DNA of 64,000 nt from Streptomyces spinosus (GCF_020400655.1 NZ_JAINRC010000001.1:496001-560000); one strand, 5' to 3'; shown: positions 36,652 to 50,802, counted from the first letter of the stretch. Numbers and translations: made by a program. The notes: a model not told the origin generated them from the letters alone.

Positions 36652-38526
36652 TCAGCCCGTGTGACCCTCGCCGTGGCCGCCGTGCGCCCCGCCGTGGTCG
36701 AACTTCAGGGCCTCGGGCGGCATGACGACGAAGGGCCGCATCATGCCCATGTCCTCGTGCTCCAGCAGGTGGCAGTGGTACATGAACCGGCCGTACGCGC
36801 CGTCGAAACGGCCCATGACCCGCAGCATCTGGTCGCCCGGCACCCGGAAGACGTCCTTGAGGCCCCGCTCGTTGGGCGCGAGCGGTATCTCCCGGCCGGC
36901 GTCGTACCGGATCGGCGTGCGGGTGCCGCCCACCGCCGGGTCGAAGCCGGAGACGTCGTACGCGTCGCGGCCCAGCAGCTGGAAGTCGGCCAGGTGGATG
37001 TGCATGGGATGCACGATGGGCGCGAGGTTGAGGAAGCTCCACTGTTCGTGGCTGCCCTCGCCGATCGTGAAGCCGAGCCCGTCGTTGAAGGTCCGCGCGG
37101 TGCGCCGGTACGTCTTCGTGGTGCCGTCGGCTCCGGTGACCTGGACGATGCCCTCGGCCGGGAACGTCAGGCCGCTCGGGTCCTCGACCTCGGTCATCTC
37201 CCAGATCTCGGGGTGCCCGCCGGCCCCTTTGGTGGCGGGCGGGGTCAGCAGCACGAGCCGGTGGCCGTGCGGGGTGTCGTGGGTGAGGCGGCGGAAGGAA
37301 CCGGAGAGCACCTCGGGCAGTTCGAAGGTGTCCTCGGCGCAGCTCTCCCGGACCCGGAACTCCAGCACGGCAGGACAGGGCACGTCTCCGGCCGGGTCGG
37401 GCACCCCGGCCGGCTGGTTGGGGCCCTTGTTCACCAGGCGCAGGGTGCGGCCCTCGAGTCCGCGGAAGTCCACCAGCAGGTCGAACCGCTCGGCCGGCGC
37501 GGCGGTCAGGGCCGGCAGCTCCGCGTCGAAGTCGACCGGCACCGGGCGCGGCAGCAGTCCGCCGTCGCTGCCGATCTGGTGGACGATCCCCGGCACCGGC
37601 TGGTCGTCCTCGTCGATGAGGACCAGTTCGAAGATGCGCGCGTTCGAGGCGTTGACCAGCCGGAACCGGTGCCACGCCGGGTCCACGTCGGCGTACGGCC
37701 AGATGCGGCCGTTGACCGTGGTGTACGGACCGGTGAAGGGCAGGGAGACCGGCTTGCCCGTCTCCGGGTTGCGCTGCTGGACGATCACCGTCTTGTGCAG
37801 GAGCCGGCCGTTGAGGCGGCCGTCCTCGTCGGTGTCGAGGTTGCGGTCGGCGACGACGAGCGGGATCTCCCGCTCGCCGGACGGCAGGTGGAGGGCGTCC
37901 TCCTCGTCGTCCCGGACGAGGTAGGTGCCGTACAGGCCCGCCATCACGTTCCACCGGGTGATGTTCATGGCGTGGTCGTGGTACCACCACTGCACCGCCT
38001 GGTGGTCGTTCGGGTACTCCGACAGCTGGGCGTCGCCGTGGCCGACGGCGTTGTCCGCCCAGCCGTCGTTGCCGCCGCCGGTCTGCGCGCCGTGCAGATG
38101 GGTCACCGACCAGGCCGGCAGGGCGGCGACGTCCTTGTCCGGCTCGGCGCCCTCGCGGCCGGGCTCGGTGGTGGCCTGCGGGCGGCCGTCCGTGCGCAGC
38201 GGCACCTCCACCGAGGTGACCGGGTACTCGCTGTCCTTCGGGATGCGGTTGGTCCAGGCGATGCGGACGCGCTGTCCCCGGCGCACCTCGATGGTGGGGC
38301 CCGGCACGTGTCCGTCGTAGCCCCACATCAGGGTCGGCGGCAGTTGCGGGTGCAGGCGCACCCAGGCCGGGCGCAGAGCGATCTCGGTCTCGCGCAGGAC
38401 GTCGTCCGCGGCGGGCCGCAGGACCGGCGGAACGGTCAACGGCGCCATGTACGGCGTCAGTTCGCGTCCCGCCTGCGCCTGCTCGCCCGTGATCCGTTCG
38501 GCGGGCCTGTCGATGGTCTCGGTCAA
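36652..38526 (-). CDS. Multicopper oxidase resembling phenoxazinone synthase (PhsA)
   Basis: The 624-residue three-cupredoxin protein has all four copper motifs: HLHG (143), YHDHAMN (182), HPMHIH and [12 protein letters not shown] (584), the last containing the type-1 Cys, two His and an axial Met. Sequence and length match PhsA of actinomycin producers and the bilirubin-oxidase/CotA group. PhsA couples o-aminophenols; without actinomycin genes nearby this may be a general phenol oxidase. There is no signal peptide, so it is cytoplasmic. The tail after residue 605 is His/Gly-rich ([13 protein letters not shown]) and may load copper. It follows geosmin synthase after 114 bp. Confidence 0.92.
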   Translation of the reverse strand: MTETIDRPAERITGEQAQAGRELTPYMAPLTVPPVLRPAADDVLRETEIALRPAWVRLHPQLPPTLMWGYDGHVPGPTIEVRRGQRVRIAWTNRIPKDSEYPVTSVEVPLRTDGRPQATTEPGREGAEPDKDVAALPAWSVTHLHGAQTGGGNDGWADNAVGHGDAQLSEYPNDHQAVQWWYHDHAMNITRWNVMAGLYGTYLVRDDEEDALHLPSGEREIPLVVADRNLDTDEDGRLNGRLLHKTVIVQQRNPETGKPVSLPFTGPYTTVNGRIWPYADVDPAWHRFRLVNASNARIFELVLIDEDDQPVPGIVHQIGSDGGLLPRPVPVDFDAELPALTAAPAERFDLLVDFRGLEGRTLRLVNKGPNQPAGVPDPAGDVPCPAVLEFRVRESCAEDTFELPEVLSGSFRRLTHDTPHGHRLVLLTPPATKGAGGHPEIWEMTEVEDPSGLTFPAEGIVQVTGADGTTKTYRRTARTFNDGLGFTIGEGSHEQWSFLNLAPIVHPMHIHLADFQLLGRDAYDVSGFDPAVGGTRTPIRYDAGREIPLAPNERGLKDVFRVPGDQMLRVMGRFDGAYGRFMYHCHLLEHEDMGMMRPFVVMPPEALKFDHGGAHGGHGEGHTG

Positions 38527-38640
38527 GGTCGAACACCCCCGTGTGTTCTGGCGCTGTTGTTCCCCTTACTCCCCAAGACTCCCGAGGACGCACCGAAGTT
38601 CCCTGAATGCCCGGTTCCGTACGCGGAGATTCGGCGACCG

Positions 38641-40803
<2,163 letters not shown>

Positions 40804-40946
40804 CTACCCGTGGCCCCGGACGGCCATCCACCCGGCGGCACATGATCACACCATCGCGTGAACCACTCGGGAAACGAGGAACTCCGGTGGGCGGTTGTGG
40901 CGTTGGCTCCCTTGCCGTGTCCGCGCGCGCGGGCCACGGTAGGCGC

Positions 40947-41747
40947 ATGACCTCCTTCGTGCTGCCCCATGAGGTGCACGGCGACGGCGCCCACAAGGTG
41001 TTCGCCGTGCACGGCTGGTTCGCCGACCGGTCCGCGTACGCGGCCGTCCTGCCCGACCTGGACCGCACGTCCTTCAGCTACGCGCTGGTGGACCTGCGCG
41101 GTTACGGCGAGGCCCGGGACGCGACGGGCTCGTACACGACGGCCGAGGCGGCCGTGGACCTGGTGGAGCTGGCGGACCGGCTCGGCTGGGAGCGGTTCTC
41201 GGTGGTCGGCCACTCGATGGGCGGCGCGGTGGCGCAGCGGCTGCTCGCCGTCGCCCCGCACCGGCTGCGCCGGATCGCCGGGGTCTCCCCCGTGCCCGCG
41301 TCCGGCATGCCGCTGGCCGGGGAGCAGGCGGCGCTGTTCGGGGACGCGGCGCACCGGCCGGAGAACCGGCGCGCGATCATCGACTTCACCACCGGTGGCC
41401 GGCGGCCCGCCGCCTGGCTGGACCGGATGGTCGCCCGCTCGCTGGAGCGCAGCGACCCGAAGGCGTTCCGTGCCTGGCTGGACTCGTGGGCGGGCGAGGA
41501 CTTCACCACCGACGTCGTGGGCAGCGAGGTACCGGCGCTGGCCGTGGCCGGCGCGCTGGACCCGGCGCTGTCCCCGGAGGTCATGCGGCGGACCTGGCTG
41601 GCCTGGTACCCGCGCGCGGAGCTGGCCGTGCTGCCGGGCGCCGGTCACTACGCGATGGACGAGACCCCGCTGGACCTGGTCCGTGCCGTGGAGGACTTCC
41701 TGCGGGCCGACGGCCCGGACGGCACCGGGGCGGGCGAGGGGGCGTGA
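40947..41747 (+). CDS. Alpha/beta hydrolase coupled to a P450
   Basis: The 266-residue protein has the nucleophile elbow GHSMGG, the oxyanion region VHGWFADR and the catalytic His in GAGHYAMDE. An acidic residue in AGALDPALSP fits the third member. It may hydrolyse an ester or lactone. I used the ATG at 40947. Its TGA overlaps the GTG of the P450 gene (GTGA), so the two are translated together and probably act in one pathway, such as modification of a lipid or terpenoid. The gene is divergent from geosmin synthase. Any functional link there is speculation. Confidence 0.88.
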   Translation: MTSFVLPHEVHGDGAHKVFAVHGWFADRSAYAAVLPDLDRTSFSYALVDLRGYGEARDATGSYTTAEAAVDLVELADRLGWERFSVVGHSMGGAVAQRLLAVAPHRLRRIAGVSPVPASGMPLAGEQAALFGDAAHRPENRRAIIDFTTGGRRPAAWLDRMVARSLERSDPKAFRAWLDSWAGEDFTTDVVGSEVPALAVAGALDPALSPEVMRRTWLAWYPRAELAVLPGAGHYAMDETPLDLVRAVEDFLRADGPDGTGAGEGA

Positions 41748-43009
41748 GCGTGCGGGACGCGCCGCCGGTCCCGGACGTCTTCGATCCGCGCCGGTACGCC
41801 GCCGGGGTGCCCTACGACGACTACCGCGTGCTGCGCGACCACCATCCGGTGGCCTGGCAGGAGGAACCGGAGGTGCTGGGCTGGCCGGCCGGGCCCGGGT
41901 TCTGGGCGGTGACCCGGCACGCGGACGTCGTGCGCGTGCTGAAGGACGCGGGGACGTACTCGTCGTACGCCGGCGCGACCCAGATCCGTGACCCGGACCC
42001 GGAGGACCTGCCGTTCGTCCGGCGGATGATGCTCAACCAGGATCCGCCGGGGCACGGGCGGCTGCGGCGGCTGGTGAGCCGCGCCTTCACGCCGGGGCGC
42101 GTGGACCGGTTCGCGGCGGTCGCGCGGGAGCGGGCGCGCACGCTGCTCGGGGGCGCCGTGGAGGCGGCGCGGGCGGGGGACGGCACGGTGGACCTGGTGT
42201 CCGCCGTCACCGACGAGTTCGCGCTGCTGAACCTGGCGGACCTGCTGGGCGTCCCGGAGAGCGACCGGCGGCTGCTGCTGCGCTGGACGCGGCGGGTCAT
42301 CGGCTACCAGGACCCGGACGAGGCCGGTGCGCCGGTGCTGGACGGGGACGGCAGACCGGTGAACCCGCGGTCACCGGCGATGCTGGCGGACATGTTCGCC
42401 TACGCCGGACAGCTGGCCGCGTACAAGAGGCGGTATCCCGCGGACGACATCATGACGACGCTCGCCCACGACGCCGAACTCGCCGGAGCCGAACTGGAGA
42501 TGTTCTTCTTCCTGCTCACCGTGGCGGGCAACGACACCGTGCGCGCCGCGGCCCCGGGCGGGCTGCTGGCGCTGGCGGACCACCCGGAGGCGTACGGGCC
42601 GCTGCGCGCGGGGAAGGTGGCGGTGGCGTCCGCCGTCGACGAGCTGCTGCGCTGGCATCCGCCCGTGCTGACCTTCCGCCGGACGGCCGTGCGGGACACC
42701 GAGCTGGCGGGGCGCGTGATCCGGGCGGGTGACAAGGTCGTGGTGTTCCACGCCTCGGCCAACCGCGACGAGCGCGTCTTCACCGCTCCCGACCGGCTCG
42801 ATCTCACCCGCTCCCCCAATCCCCACGTCTCCTTCGGGGACGGTCCGCACGTGTGCCTGGGCGCTCACTTCGCCCGGCTGCAACTGCGGCTGCTGCACGA
42901 GGAGGTGTTGCGCGTCCTGCCCGGGCCGCCGCGTCTCGCCGGGCCGCCCGGGCGGCTGGTGTCGAACTTCATCAACGGCATCAAGTCACTGCCGCTGCGC
43001 TTGACCTGA
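41744..43009 (+). CDS. Cytochrome P450
   Basis: The 421-residue soluble P450 has the I-helix oxygen motif TVAGNDTVRAA, ExxR in DELLRWHP and the heme loop FGDGPHVCLGAHFAR (Cys371). FRRTAVRDTELAGRVIRAGDKVVVFHASANRD resembles the CYP124/125/142 group that oxidizes sterol or branched lipid chains, but I would not assign a family number. The start GTG lies within the hydrolase stop. The last 24 bases overlap the 3' end of the DUF89 gene on the other strand. A ferredoxin gene is not adjacent, so electrons come from elsewhere. Confidence 0.93.
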   Translation: MSVRDAPPVPDVFDPRRYAAGVPYDDYRVLRDHHPVAWQEEPEVLGWPAGPGFWAVTRHADVVRVLKDAGTYSSYAGATQIRDPDPEDLPFVRRMMLNQDPPGHGRLRRLVSRAFTPGRVDRFAAVARERARTLLGGAVEAARAGDGTVDLVSAVTDEFALLNLADLLGVPESDRRLLLRWTRRVIGYQDPDEAGAPVLDGDGRPVNPRSPAMLADMFAYAGQLAAYKRRYPADDIMTTLAHDAELAGAELEMFFFLLTVAGNDTVRAAAPGGLLALADHPEAYGPLRAGKVAVASAVDELLRWHPPVLTFRRTAVRDTELAGRVIRAGDKVVVFHASANRDERVFTAPDRLDLTRSPNPHVSFGDGPHVCLGAHFARLQLRLLHEEVLRVLPGPPRLAGPPGRLVSNFINGIKSLPLRLT

Positions 43010-44215
43010 GGTGTTCTTCCCGCCGCCCTTCGGGTCGGCCTGGATCAGCGCGTGCGTGCCACTGGTGCGCCAGCTCTGCCCCTCGGCCGCCACCAGTTCG
43101 GCCTCGGTCGTCGCGGACAGGCCGGTGATCACGTCGGACTTGAGGGTGCGCAGGGCGGCGACCGGGCCGGGGAAGTACGCGGTCGTCTCCCGGAAGGGCG
43201 TGGTGGGCGGCCAGAGCCGGTCGCCCACCAGACGGCGGTAGTTGAGGTCGCCCTTGACGACGGTCAGCGTGGCCGCGGCGAACTCGGCGCGCAGGTCGTC
43301 CGGCATCGCCGCGTACGGCAGCGGGGCGCAGGAGAAGGAGTGGGCGCGCACGGTGAGCCGGCCGTCGGCCATGGCCGACCAGAGCAGGCGCCCGTACTCG
43401 GCGGCCGTCCCGTGGGCCGCGCGCAGCCGGTGCAGCGCGTCGACGACGTCGGCGGTGGTGGCGTCGGAGACGTAGTACGGGTACGGCTTGACGTGCAGCA
43501 CCGCCCGCGCGGTCCGGCCCTCGGCGAGGAGGTGCGCGATCAGCAGGAGATCGGGGACCAGTTCGCGGCCCGCGTTGTCCGCGACGAGCACGAGCGTGCC
43601 GGTTCCGGCGGGCGGCACCAGCGACCACAGGGTCTCGCTGTCGTCGGCGACCAGCGCGGGGGCGGGTTCCCCGGCCTGTGCGGCCGCGGCGGAGAGCCGG
43701 AAGCCGAGGTCGGCGCGGTTGCCCCACAGCGAGCCGTGCAGCAGGGCGCGGGCCCGCTCGTCCTGCGGCAGGTCCCGCAGGCCGTCCAGGGCGGCCAGTT
43801 CCTCGTCGGTCTCCGGGGCGTCGAGTTCGGCGCGTTTGAAGGGGCGGAAGGGGTCGATCCCCTGCCAGGGGCCCGGCCCGAACCAGCCGACGGCGTCCAG
43901 CAGCCGGCGGTAGAAGTAGCTCTCGGCCCACAGCCACGGCACGTCGTACCAGGACCGCCCGGCGTACTCGGCGAGGCCCCAGTCCTGCCACCGGTCCCGG
44001 TCCGGGGCGTCGGCGGGAAGCGGTTCGACGGTCCCCTCGGTGCAGCTCTTCAGCAGCTCGTCCAGGGCCCTGTGCTGCCCGGGGCCGTACGGGAAGGCGT
44101 CCCGTACCTGCCGGATGATCGCGGGGTGCCGTTCGGCCAGCACGCTGTGCGGGAACGAACCGGGTTCGTCGCCGAGGATCACGGGTGCGAAGGGGATGTC
44201 GGGCATGTCCGTCAC
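42986..44215 (-). CDS. DUF89/ARMT1-type damage-control phosphatase
   Basis: The 409-residue protein has SLWGNRADLG (161-170), VADNAGREL (211-219), where the Asp and Asn bind the metal, and VVKGDLNYRRL, the family's GDxNY block. DUF89 enzymes are metal-dependent phosphatases that clear damaged or toxic sugar phosphates; human ARMT1 belongs here. The start is GTG at 44215; an ATG at 44206 is nearly as good. It is one of the leftward pair with the cprB homologue, whose stop is 13 bp upstream, so the two are probably cotranscribed. Its 3' end overlaps the P450 gene. Confidence 0.88.
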   Translation of the reverse strand: MTDMPDIPFAPVILGDEPGSFPHSVLAERHPAIIRQVRDAFPYGPGQHRALDELLKSCTEGTVEPLPADAPDRDRWQDWGLAEYAGRSWYDVPWLWAESYFYRRLLDAVGWFGPGPWQGIDPFRPFKRAELDAPETDEELAALDGLRDLPQDERARALLHGSLWGNRADLGFRLSAAAAQAGEPAPALVADDSETLWSLVPPAGTGTLVLVADNAGRELVPDLLLIAHLLAEGRTARAVLHVKPYPYYVSDATTADVVDALHRLRAAHGTAAEYGRLLWSAMADGRLTVRAHSFSCAPLPYAAMPDDLRAEFAAATLTVVKGDLNYRRLVGDRLWPPTTPFRETTAYFPGPVAALRTLKSDVITGLSATTEAELVAAEGQSWRTSGTHALIQADPKGGGKNTSGQAQRQ

Positions 44216-44228
44216 CGTATCGCGGGTC

Positions 44229-44876
44229 TCAGGCGGTGCGGATCTCCCGCTCCAGCTGTGTGGCGAGGGTGACGTAGCGGGGGCGGCGGTGCACCGGGAC
44301 GAGTCCGCGGATCATGAGGTGCCACATCTCGGCGACCCTGCGCGGCAGCCGTCCGACCGGTTCCAGCGAGCGGCCCGCGACCCTGGTGCCGATGAAGAAG
44401 CAGACGAGGGAGTGGGCGACGACGCCGACGTCGAGATCTGCGTGCACGTCGGTTTCCCGGACGGCCGCGGTGACCTTGCGGGTCGCGAAGTCGAGCCACT
44501 CGGTGAACGGGTGCCGCAGCGGCGGCCGTACGGCGATGTCCGCGGTGGCCAGGCGCAGTCCGGCGCGCGGCACGGGGTCCTCCACGGCGAGCCGGGCGAT
44601 CCCGAACGTGGTGCGCATCAGGGCCTCGAGCGAGGAGCAGCCGCGGTTCTCGACGTCGGCCACGAGCTGCCGCGCGGCCTTGGCCTGGAGTTCCAGGATG
44701 GCGTGGGCGAGATCCTCCTTGGCGGCGAAGTGGAAGTACAGGGCGCCCTTGGTGACCTTCGCGTGTGCCACGATGTCGCTCAGGCTGGTGGACTCGTACC
44801 CGTGCCGGTCGATCAGATCGGCGGCGGCCGTGATGATCGTCGCCCGGGTCTGTTCGGCACGTAACTGCCTCGGCAT
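44229..44876 (-). CDS. cprB: Gamma-butyrolactone receptor homologue of the ArpA/CprB type
   Basis: The 215-residue TetR-family protein begins MPRQLRAEQTRATIITAAAD with the helix-turn-helix SLSDIVAHAKVTKGALYFHF typical of ArpA, ScbR and CprB. The C-terminal ligand domain keeps RAGLRLA, TEWLDFATRK, HSLVCF and AEMWHLMIRG, closest in my memory to CprB of S. coelicolor, whose gene is also near geosmin synthase. Such proteins repress antibiotic or developmental genes until a butyrolactone binds. The ATG at 44876 has GAGGAGGGG upstream. Codon 5 (Leu) is TTA (44862-44864), so translation may need the bldA tRNA. A candidate self-binding site lies just upstream. Confidence 0.85.
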   Translation of the reverse strand: MPRQLRAEQTRATIITAAADLIDRHGYESTSLSDIVAHAKVTKGALYFHFAAKEDLAHAILELQAKAARQLVADVENRGCSSLEALMRTTFGIARLAVEDPVPRAGLRLATADIAVRPPLRHPFTEWLDFATRKVTAAVRETDVHADLDVGVVAHSLVCFFIGTRVAGRSLEPVGRLPRRVAEMWHLMIRGLVPVHRRPRYVTLATQLEREIRTA

Positions 44877-45304
44877 CCTGGATCCCCTCCTCGCACCGAA
44901 AAGAACAGGACATGCGGTTTGTTTCTGACGCGTTGCATACGATAACTCACCCAGCGGCAACGGGAGTCCGGCGGACCACGCGCGCGGTGCGCCACGCGTC
45001 ATCGCTCCGCTCGACACTGAACGGCTGCTCCGCACCTCTTCGACGGGCGAGCCCTCATGGTCCCCCTTCTCGCCGGCCGGTGTCCGGCAGCCCCGGGGCG
45101 ACGGGCGCCGCCCCATGATCGCCACGATACGAGGCGGACGGCCGACTCCTCAATGGGGTGTGGAAGCAGGCGCAAAACAGCCGAACCGGTCGGTGCTTTC
45201 GCGCCCCCCGCGCGCGGGCGCGCCGGACCGGCTGAACGCGGCGGCCGGCGGGGCCGTACGGGACGGGGCAGACCCGTTCCCCCGCCCGCCGAGGAGACCC
45301 CCGG
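44877..45304. other. 428-bp divergent region between cprB and the LPMO gene
   Basis: It carries an ARE-like site close to cprB and a CCGAACCGGTCGG motif at 45181-45193 nearer the LPMO. No gene is supported here. Confidence 0.5.
44902..44926 (-). promoter_or_regulatory. Candidate butyrolactone-receptor box (ARE-like) before cprB
   Basis: The region reads AGAACAGGACATGCGGTTTG then TTTCT, an imperfect dyad with the GCGGTTTGTTT arm seen in many autoregulatory elements. It lies 26-50 bp before the cprB start, a position suited to self-repression. The second arm is weak. Confidence 0.4.
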
Positions 45305-46261
45305 ATGACTCGGACGACCCGGACGACCGCCCGCCTGAGCGTCAGGGCCGCCGCCGCGACGGCACCGCTCCTGCTCCTGCCGTGGCTGGCGGGGCCCGCC
45401 CGGGCGCACGGAGCCCCCACGGACCCGGTCAGCCGGGTCTACGCCTGTTCCCCCGAGGGCGACGCCGCCCGGACTCCGGCCTGCCGGGCGGCGATCGCGG
45501 CGAACGGCGGTCCGTTCACCGCCTGGGACAACCTGCGGGTGGCGGGGGTGGCGGGCCGTGACCGGCTGGTGATCCCGGACGGCAGACTGTGCAGCGCGAA
45601 CCTGCCGGCGTACCGGGGGCTGGACCTTCCCCGGCGGGACTGGCCGGCGACGCGGCTGGCGCCCGGCGGCCGCCTGACGCTGACCTACGCGTCGACCATC
45701 GCGCACACGGGCACGTTCAGGCTGTACCTGACCAAGCCGGGGTACGACCCCTCGCGGCCGCTGACCTGGTCCGACCTGCCCGCGCGCCCCTTCGCCGAGG
45801 TCACGGACCCACCGCTGCGGGACGGGGCGTACCGCGTGCACGCGACGCTCCCGGCGGACCGGACGGGGCGCCAGGTCCTCTACACGGTCTGGCAGAACAG
45901 CAGCACGCCGGACACCTACTACGCGTGCTCCGACGTGGTCTTCCCGCGGCGCGGGAAAGCCGCCGGGGCGGCGGGGTCCACCCGGCCCGCACCGACGGCG
46001 GATCCACCGGCCGCACCGGCGTCCCCGGCCGCGGCGGCTCCCTCGGGACCGGGTTCACCGGCGGCCGGTTCGACTGCGCGGTCCGGCCACGGCGAGGAGA
46101 AGGCCGGGGCCTCCGTCGGCGACGGGGCACCGGTCGCGCGGACCACGACCGGCGGTTCCGGCCCCTCCGCGCCACTGCTGGCGGGCGGCGCCGCCGCGGT
46201 GCTGGTGCTCACCGGGGGCGCCGCCCTCACTCTGCGGCTGCGCCGTCCACGACGACGCTGA
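45305..46261 (+). CDS. AA10 lytic polysaccharide monooxygenase with C-terminal membrane anchor
   Basis: The 318-residue precursor has a signal peptide cleaved before HGAPTDP. The new N-terminal His (H35) and H134 of IAHTGTF form the histidine brace that binds copper. YYACSDVVF closes the AA10 domain. AA10 enzymes cleave chitin or cellulose oxidatively outside the cell. The catalytic part ends near residue 215. A Pro/Ala/Ser/Gly linker follows, then a hydrophobic helix and Arg-rich end (about 285-318), so the protein stays on the cell surface instead of being released, and it lacks a carbohydrate-binding module. No LPXTG is seen. It starts with ATG at 45305. Confidence 0.9.
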   Translation: MTRTTRTTARLSVRAAAATAPLLLLPWLAGPARAHGAPTDPVSRVYACSPEGDAARTPACRAAIAANGGPFTAWDNLRVAGVAGRDRLVIPDGRLCSANLPAYRGLDLPRRDWPATRLAPGGRLTLTYASTIAHTGTFRLYLTKPGYDPSRPLTWSDLPARPFAEVTDPPLRDGAYRVHATLPADRTGRQVLYTVWQNSSTPDTYYACSDVVFPRRGKAAGAAGSTRPAPTADPPAAPASPAAAAPSGPGSPAAGSTARSGHGEEKAGASVGDGAPVARTTTGGSGPSAPLLAGGAAAVLVLTGGAALTLRLRRPRRR

Positions 46262-46278
46262 GGCGGTGATCCGGTCGG

Positions 46279-48737
<2,459 letters not shown>

Positions 48738-49070
48738 GCCGGGGCCTGGGCGTGCCCACGTCCTGTCGTCGCCGGCGCCTCCGTACCGCAGGCGCCTGGG
48801 CGCGCCGGACCCTCGCCGGCGCGGGGGCCCGGGCGCGCCGGGAGTCGGCGGCTCGGGGCGGAGGCGGAGGCGGGCCGGCCCTCGGCGGCGTGGACCGGAC
48901 CGCCCGCTCGGGTGGTCCCCGGAGCGGACGCGGCCGGACCAGGCCGGATCATCCGCCGGGGTCACCCGAACAGGTGACTTGGGAACTTCTTTGCCCATGC
49001 CCGGAGTTCATCGGGCAGTCGGACGGCGGTGGAGCGCCGTCCGTGACGCGATGAACGAAGGAGTTACGGC
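48738..49070. other. 333-bp gap before the Spo0M gene
   Basis: Very GC-rich, no supported gene. GAAGGAG at 49057-49063 is the ribosome site of the Spo0M gene. GGGAACTTC at 48980-48988 may be part of its promoter. Confidence 0.45.
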
Positions 49071-50063
49071 ATGGTGTTCAAGAGGCTGCTGGGCGCGATC
49101 GGGGTCGGCGGCCCCTCCGTGGACACGGTGCTGGACGGCGGCGCGGCGCTGCCCGGCGGCACCCTGACCGGCCGGGTGCTGCTGCGGGGCGGCGCGACGA
49201 CCGTGGAGGTCGAACACATCGGCCTGGAGCTGATCGCCCGTGTGGAGGCGGAGCACGCCGAGGGCGAGAGCGAGGGCACCGTCGCCTTCGAGCGGTTCAC
49301 CGTCGGCGGTGGCTTCCGACTCGGTGAGCAGGAGGAGCGTGAGCTGCCGTTCAGTGTCCCGCTCCCCTGGGAGACCCCGGTGACCGAACTGCACGGGCAG
49401 CCGCTCGGCATCGTGCTGGGCGTGCGCACCGAGGTCGCGGTGGCCGGCGCCCGGGACAAGGGCGACCTGGATCCGCTCGCCGTCCGTCCCCTGCCCGTGC
49501 AGGAAGCCGTCCTGGAGGCCCTCGGCGCACTGGGCTTCGGCTTCCGCTCGGCCGACCTGGAGTACGGCCGCATCGGTGGTACGGGGCAGCAGTTGCCGTT
49601 CTACCAGGAGATCGAGCTGACGCCTGCCCCGCAGTACGCGCACGCGGTGAACGAGGTCGAGCTGACCTTCCTCGCCTCCCCCCTCGGCGTGGAGGTGGTC
49701 CTGGAGGCGGACAAGCGCGGCGGACTGTGGTCGTCGGGGCACGACGCCCTGACCCGTTTCACCGTGCGCCACGAGGACGCGGCGACCCTCGACTGGCACA
49801 GAGAGGTGGACGGGTGGATCCGCCAGGTGACCGAGCACCGTGACGCCTACGACAGCCACGCGTCGTACGGACACGGCGTCGCGCACCTGCCCGGTCACCA
49901 CTCCCCCGACGCCCACCACTCCGGCCCGGGCCTGGGCACGGCCGTGGCCGCAGGCGCGGCGGGCCTCGCCGTGGGTGTCGTGGGCGGCATGGTGGCAGCG
50001 GAGGCCGTGGACGAGATCGGGGACTTCTTCGAGGGAGAAGAGGAAGAAGGCGACGAAGGCTAG
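49071..50063 (+). CDS. Spo0M-family sporulation-control protein
   Basis: The 330-residue protein starts MVFKRLLGAIGVGGPSVDTVLD, and residues 1-250 follow the Spo0M arrestin-like beta-sandwich. Bacillus Spo0M affects sporulation and cell shape; the biochemical role is unclear. The C-terminal 70 residues are His/Gly-rich, then a hydrophobic glycine-rich helix (about 283-306) and an acidic end EGEEEEGDEG. The gene stands alone. Confidence 0.9.
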   Translation: MVFKRLLGAIGVGGPSVDTVLDGGAALPGGTLTGRVLLRGGATTVEVEHIGLELIARVEAEHAEGESEGTVAFERFTVGGGFRLGEQEERELPFSVPLPWETPVTELHGQPLGIVLGVRTEVAVAGARDKGDLDPLAVRPLPVQEAVLEALGALGFGFRSADLEYGRIGGTGQQLPFYQEIELTPAPQYAHAVNEVELTFLASPLGVEVVLEADKRGGLWSSGHDALTRFTVRHEDAATLDWHREVDGWIRQVTEHRDAYDSHASYGHGVAHLPGHHSPDAHHSGPGLGTAVAAGAAGLAVGVVGGMVAAEAVDEIGDFFEGEEEEGDEG

Positions 50064-50094
50064 GCCGGTCTTTCGTCGGGACCGGGCCGGATCA

Positions 50095-50125
50095 GGGCCC
50101 GCGAGCCCGGCGTGATCCAAGCGAG
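50095..50125. repeat. 31-bp gene-end element, copy 3
   Basis: It begins GGGCCCGCGAGCCCGGCGTG and continues ATCCAAGCGAG, 31 bp after the Spo0M stop. Flanking GGATCA (50089-50094) and TGATCC (50114-50119) can pair to make a larger stem. Confidence 0.6.
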
Positions 50126-50308
50126 AGGCCCCAGGGGCAGGAGGAGGGGGAGGAGCGGGGACGGTGCTGGGCGGTGGGAGGGGCCGGGCCGTGCCGCTCG
50201 GCGGACCGGCCGCCGGGCGAGGGCAAGGGCGGCGGGCTCGGCGGCGGGCCCGCGTGGGCCGGTGCCCGGGCGTCGCGGCTACGGCGGGAGGACGGCGCCG
50301 TCCCTGGG

Positions 50309-50668
50309 TCAGAGCCGGCGGGCCGGGACGGCGGCAGGCGCCTGCCGCTCGGCGAGCCGGCCGACGACACGGTGGACGACGTCGACCACGGCGGCCTGTC
50401 CGGCGGTGTCGACGAAGTACACCTGGCGGCGGCCCTCTCGGCGGGAGCGGACGAGGCCGGCGAGTTTGAGCTTGGTCAGATGCTGGCTGACGGCGGGCAG
50501 GGCACCGCCGACCCGCTCGGCGAGGCCGGTCACGTCACTCTCGCCCTGGGTCAACGCCCACACGATGTGCAGCCGGGCGGGCGAGGCGAGCAGTCCGAAG
50601 GCGGCGGCCGCCTCCGCGAGCACCTCGGCGGAGGGGTCCTGGTGGCCGGTGCCGCGCGCTGTCGCCAC
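50309..50668 (-). CDS. ArsR-family transcriptional regulator
   Basis: The 119-residue winged-helix protein has FGLLASPARLHIVWAL, then the recognition helix region LPAVSQHLTKLKLAGLV and the wing SRREGRRQVYFV. No cysteines are present, so the ArsR or CmtR type of metal site is absent; only the C-terminal helix (DTAGQAAVVDVVHRVV) could hold a His/Asp site. It may sense something else. It is divergent from terB with 202 bp between. A dyad lies near terB. Confidence 0.9.
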   Translation of the reverse strand: MATARGTGHQDPSAEVLAEAAAAFGLLASPARLHIVWALTQGESDVTGLAERVGGALPAVSQHLTKLKLAGLVRSRREGRRQVYFVDTAGQAAVVDVVHRVVGRLAERQAPAAVPARRL

Positions 50669-50802
50669 TGTCGCCTTCCTCCGCTGGGATCGTCATCGGT
50701 TCGTCACGGGCTCGTCGTCGGTGCGTCGCTGTGGTCCGGCTGTGTCGGCCGTGTTCGGGGACACAGTGTAGATCTGCGGAACTTCCCGGCCGCGCCATTA
50801 GT

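Noticed and set aside
45173..45200. Second butyrolactone-receptor box around CCGAACCGGTCGG before the LPMO gene
   Set aside because: Only the central six bases are symmetric and the arms agree at about half of positions, too weak to list as a site.
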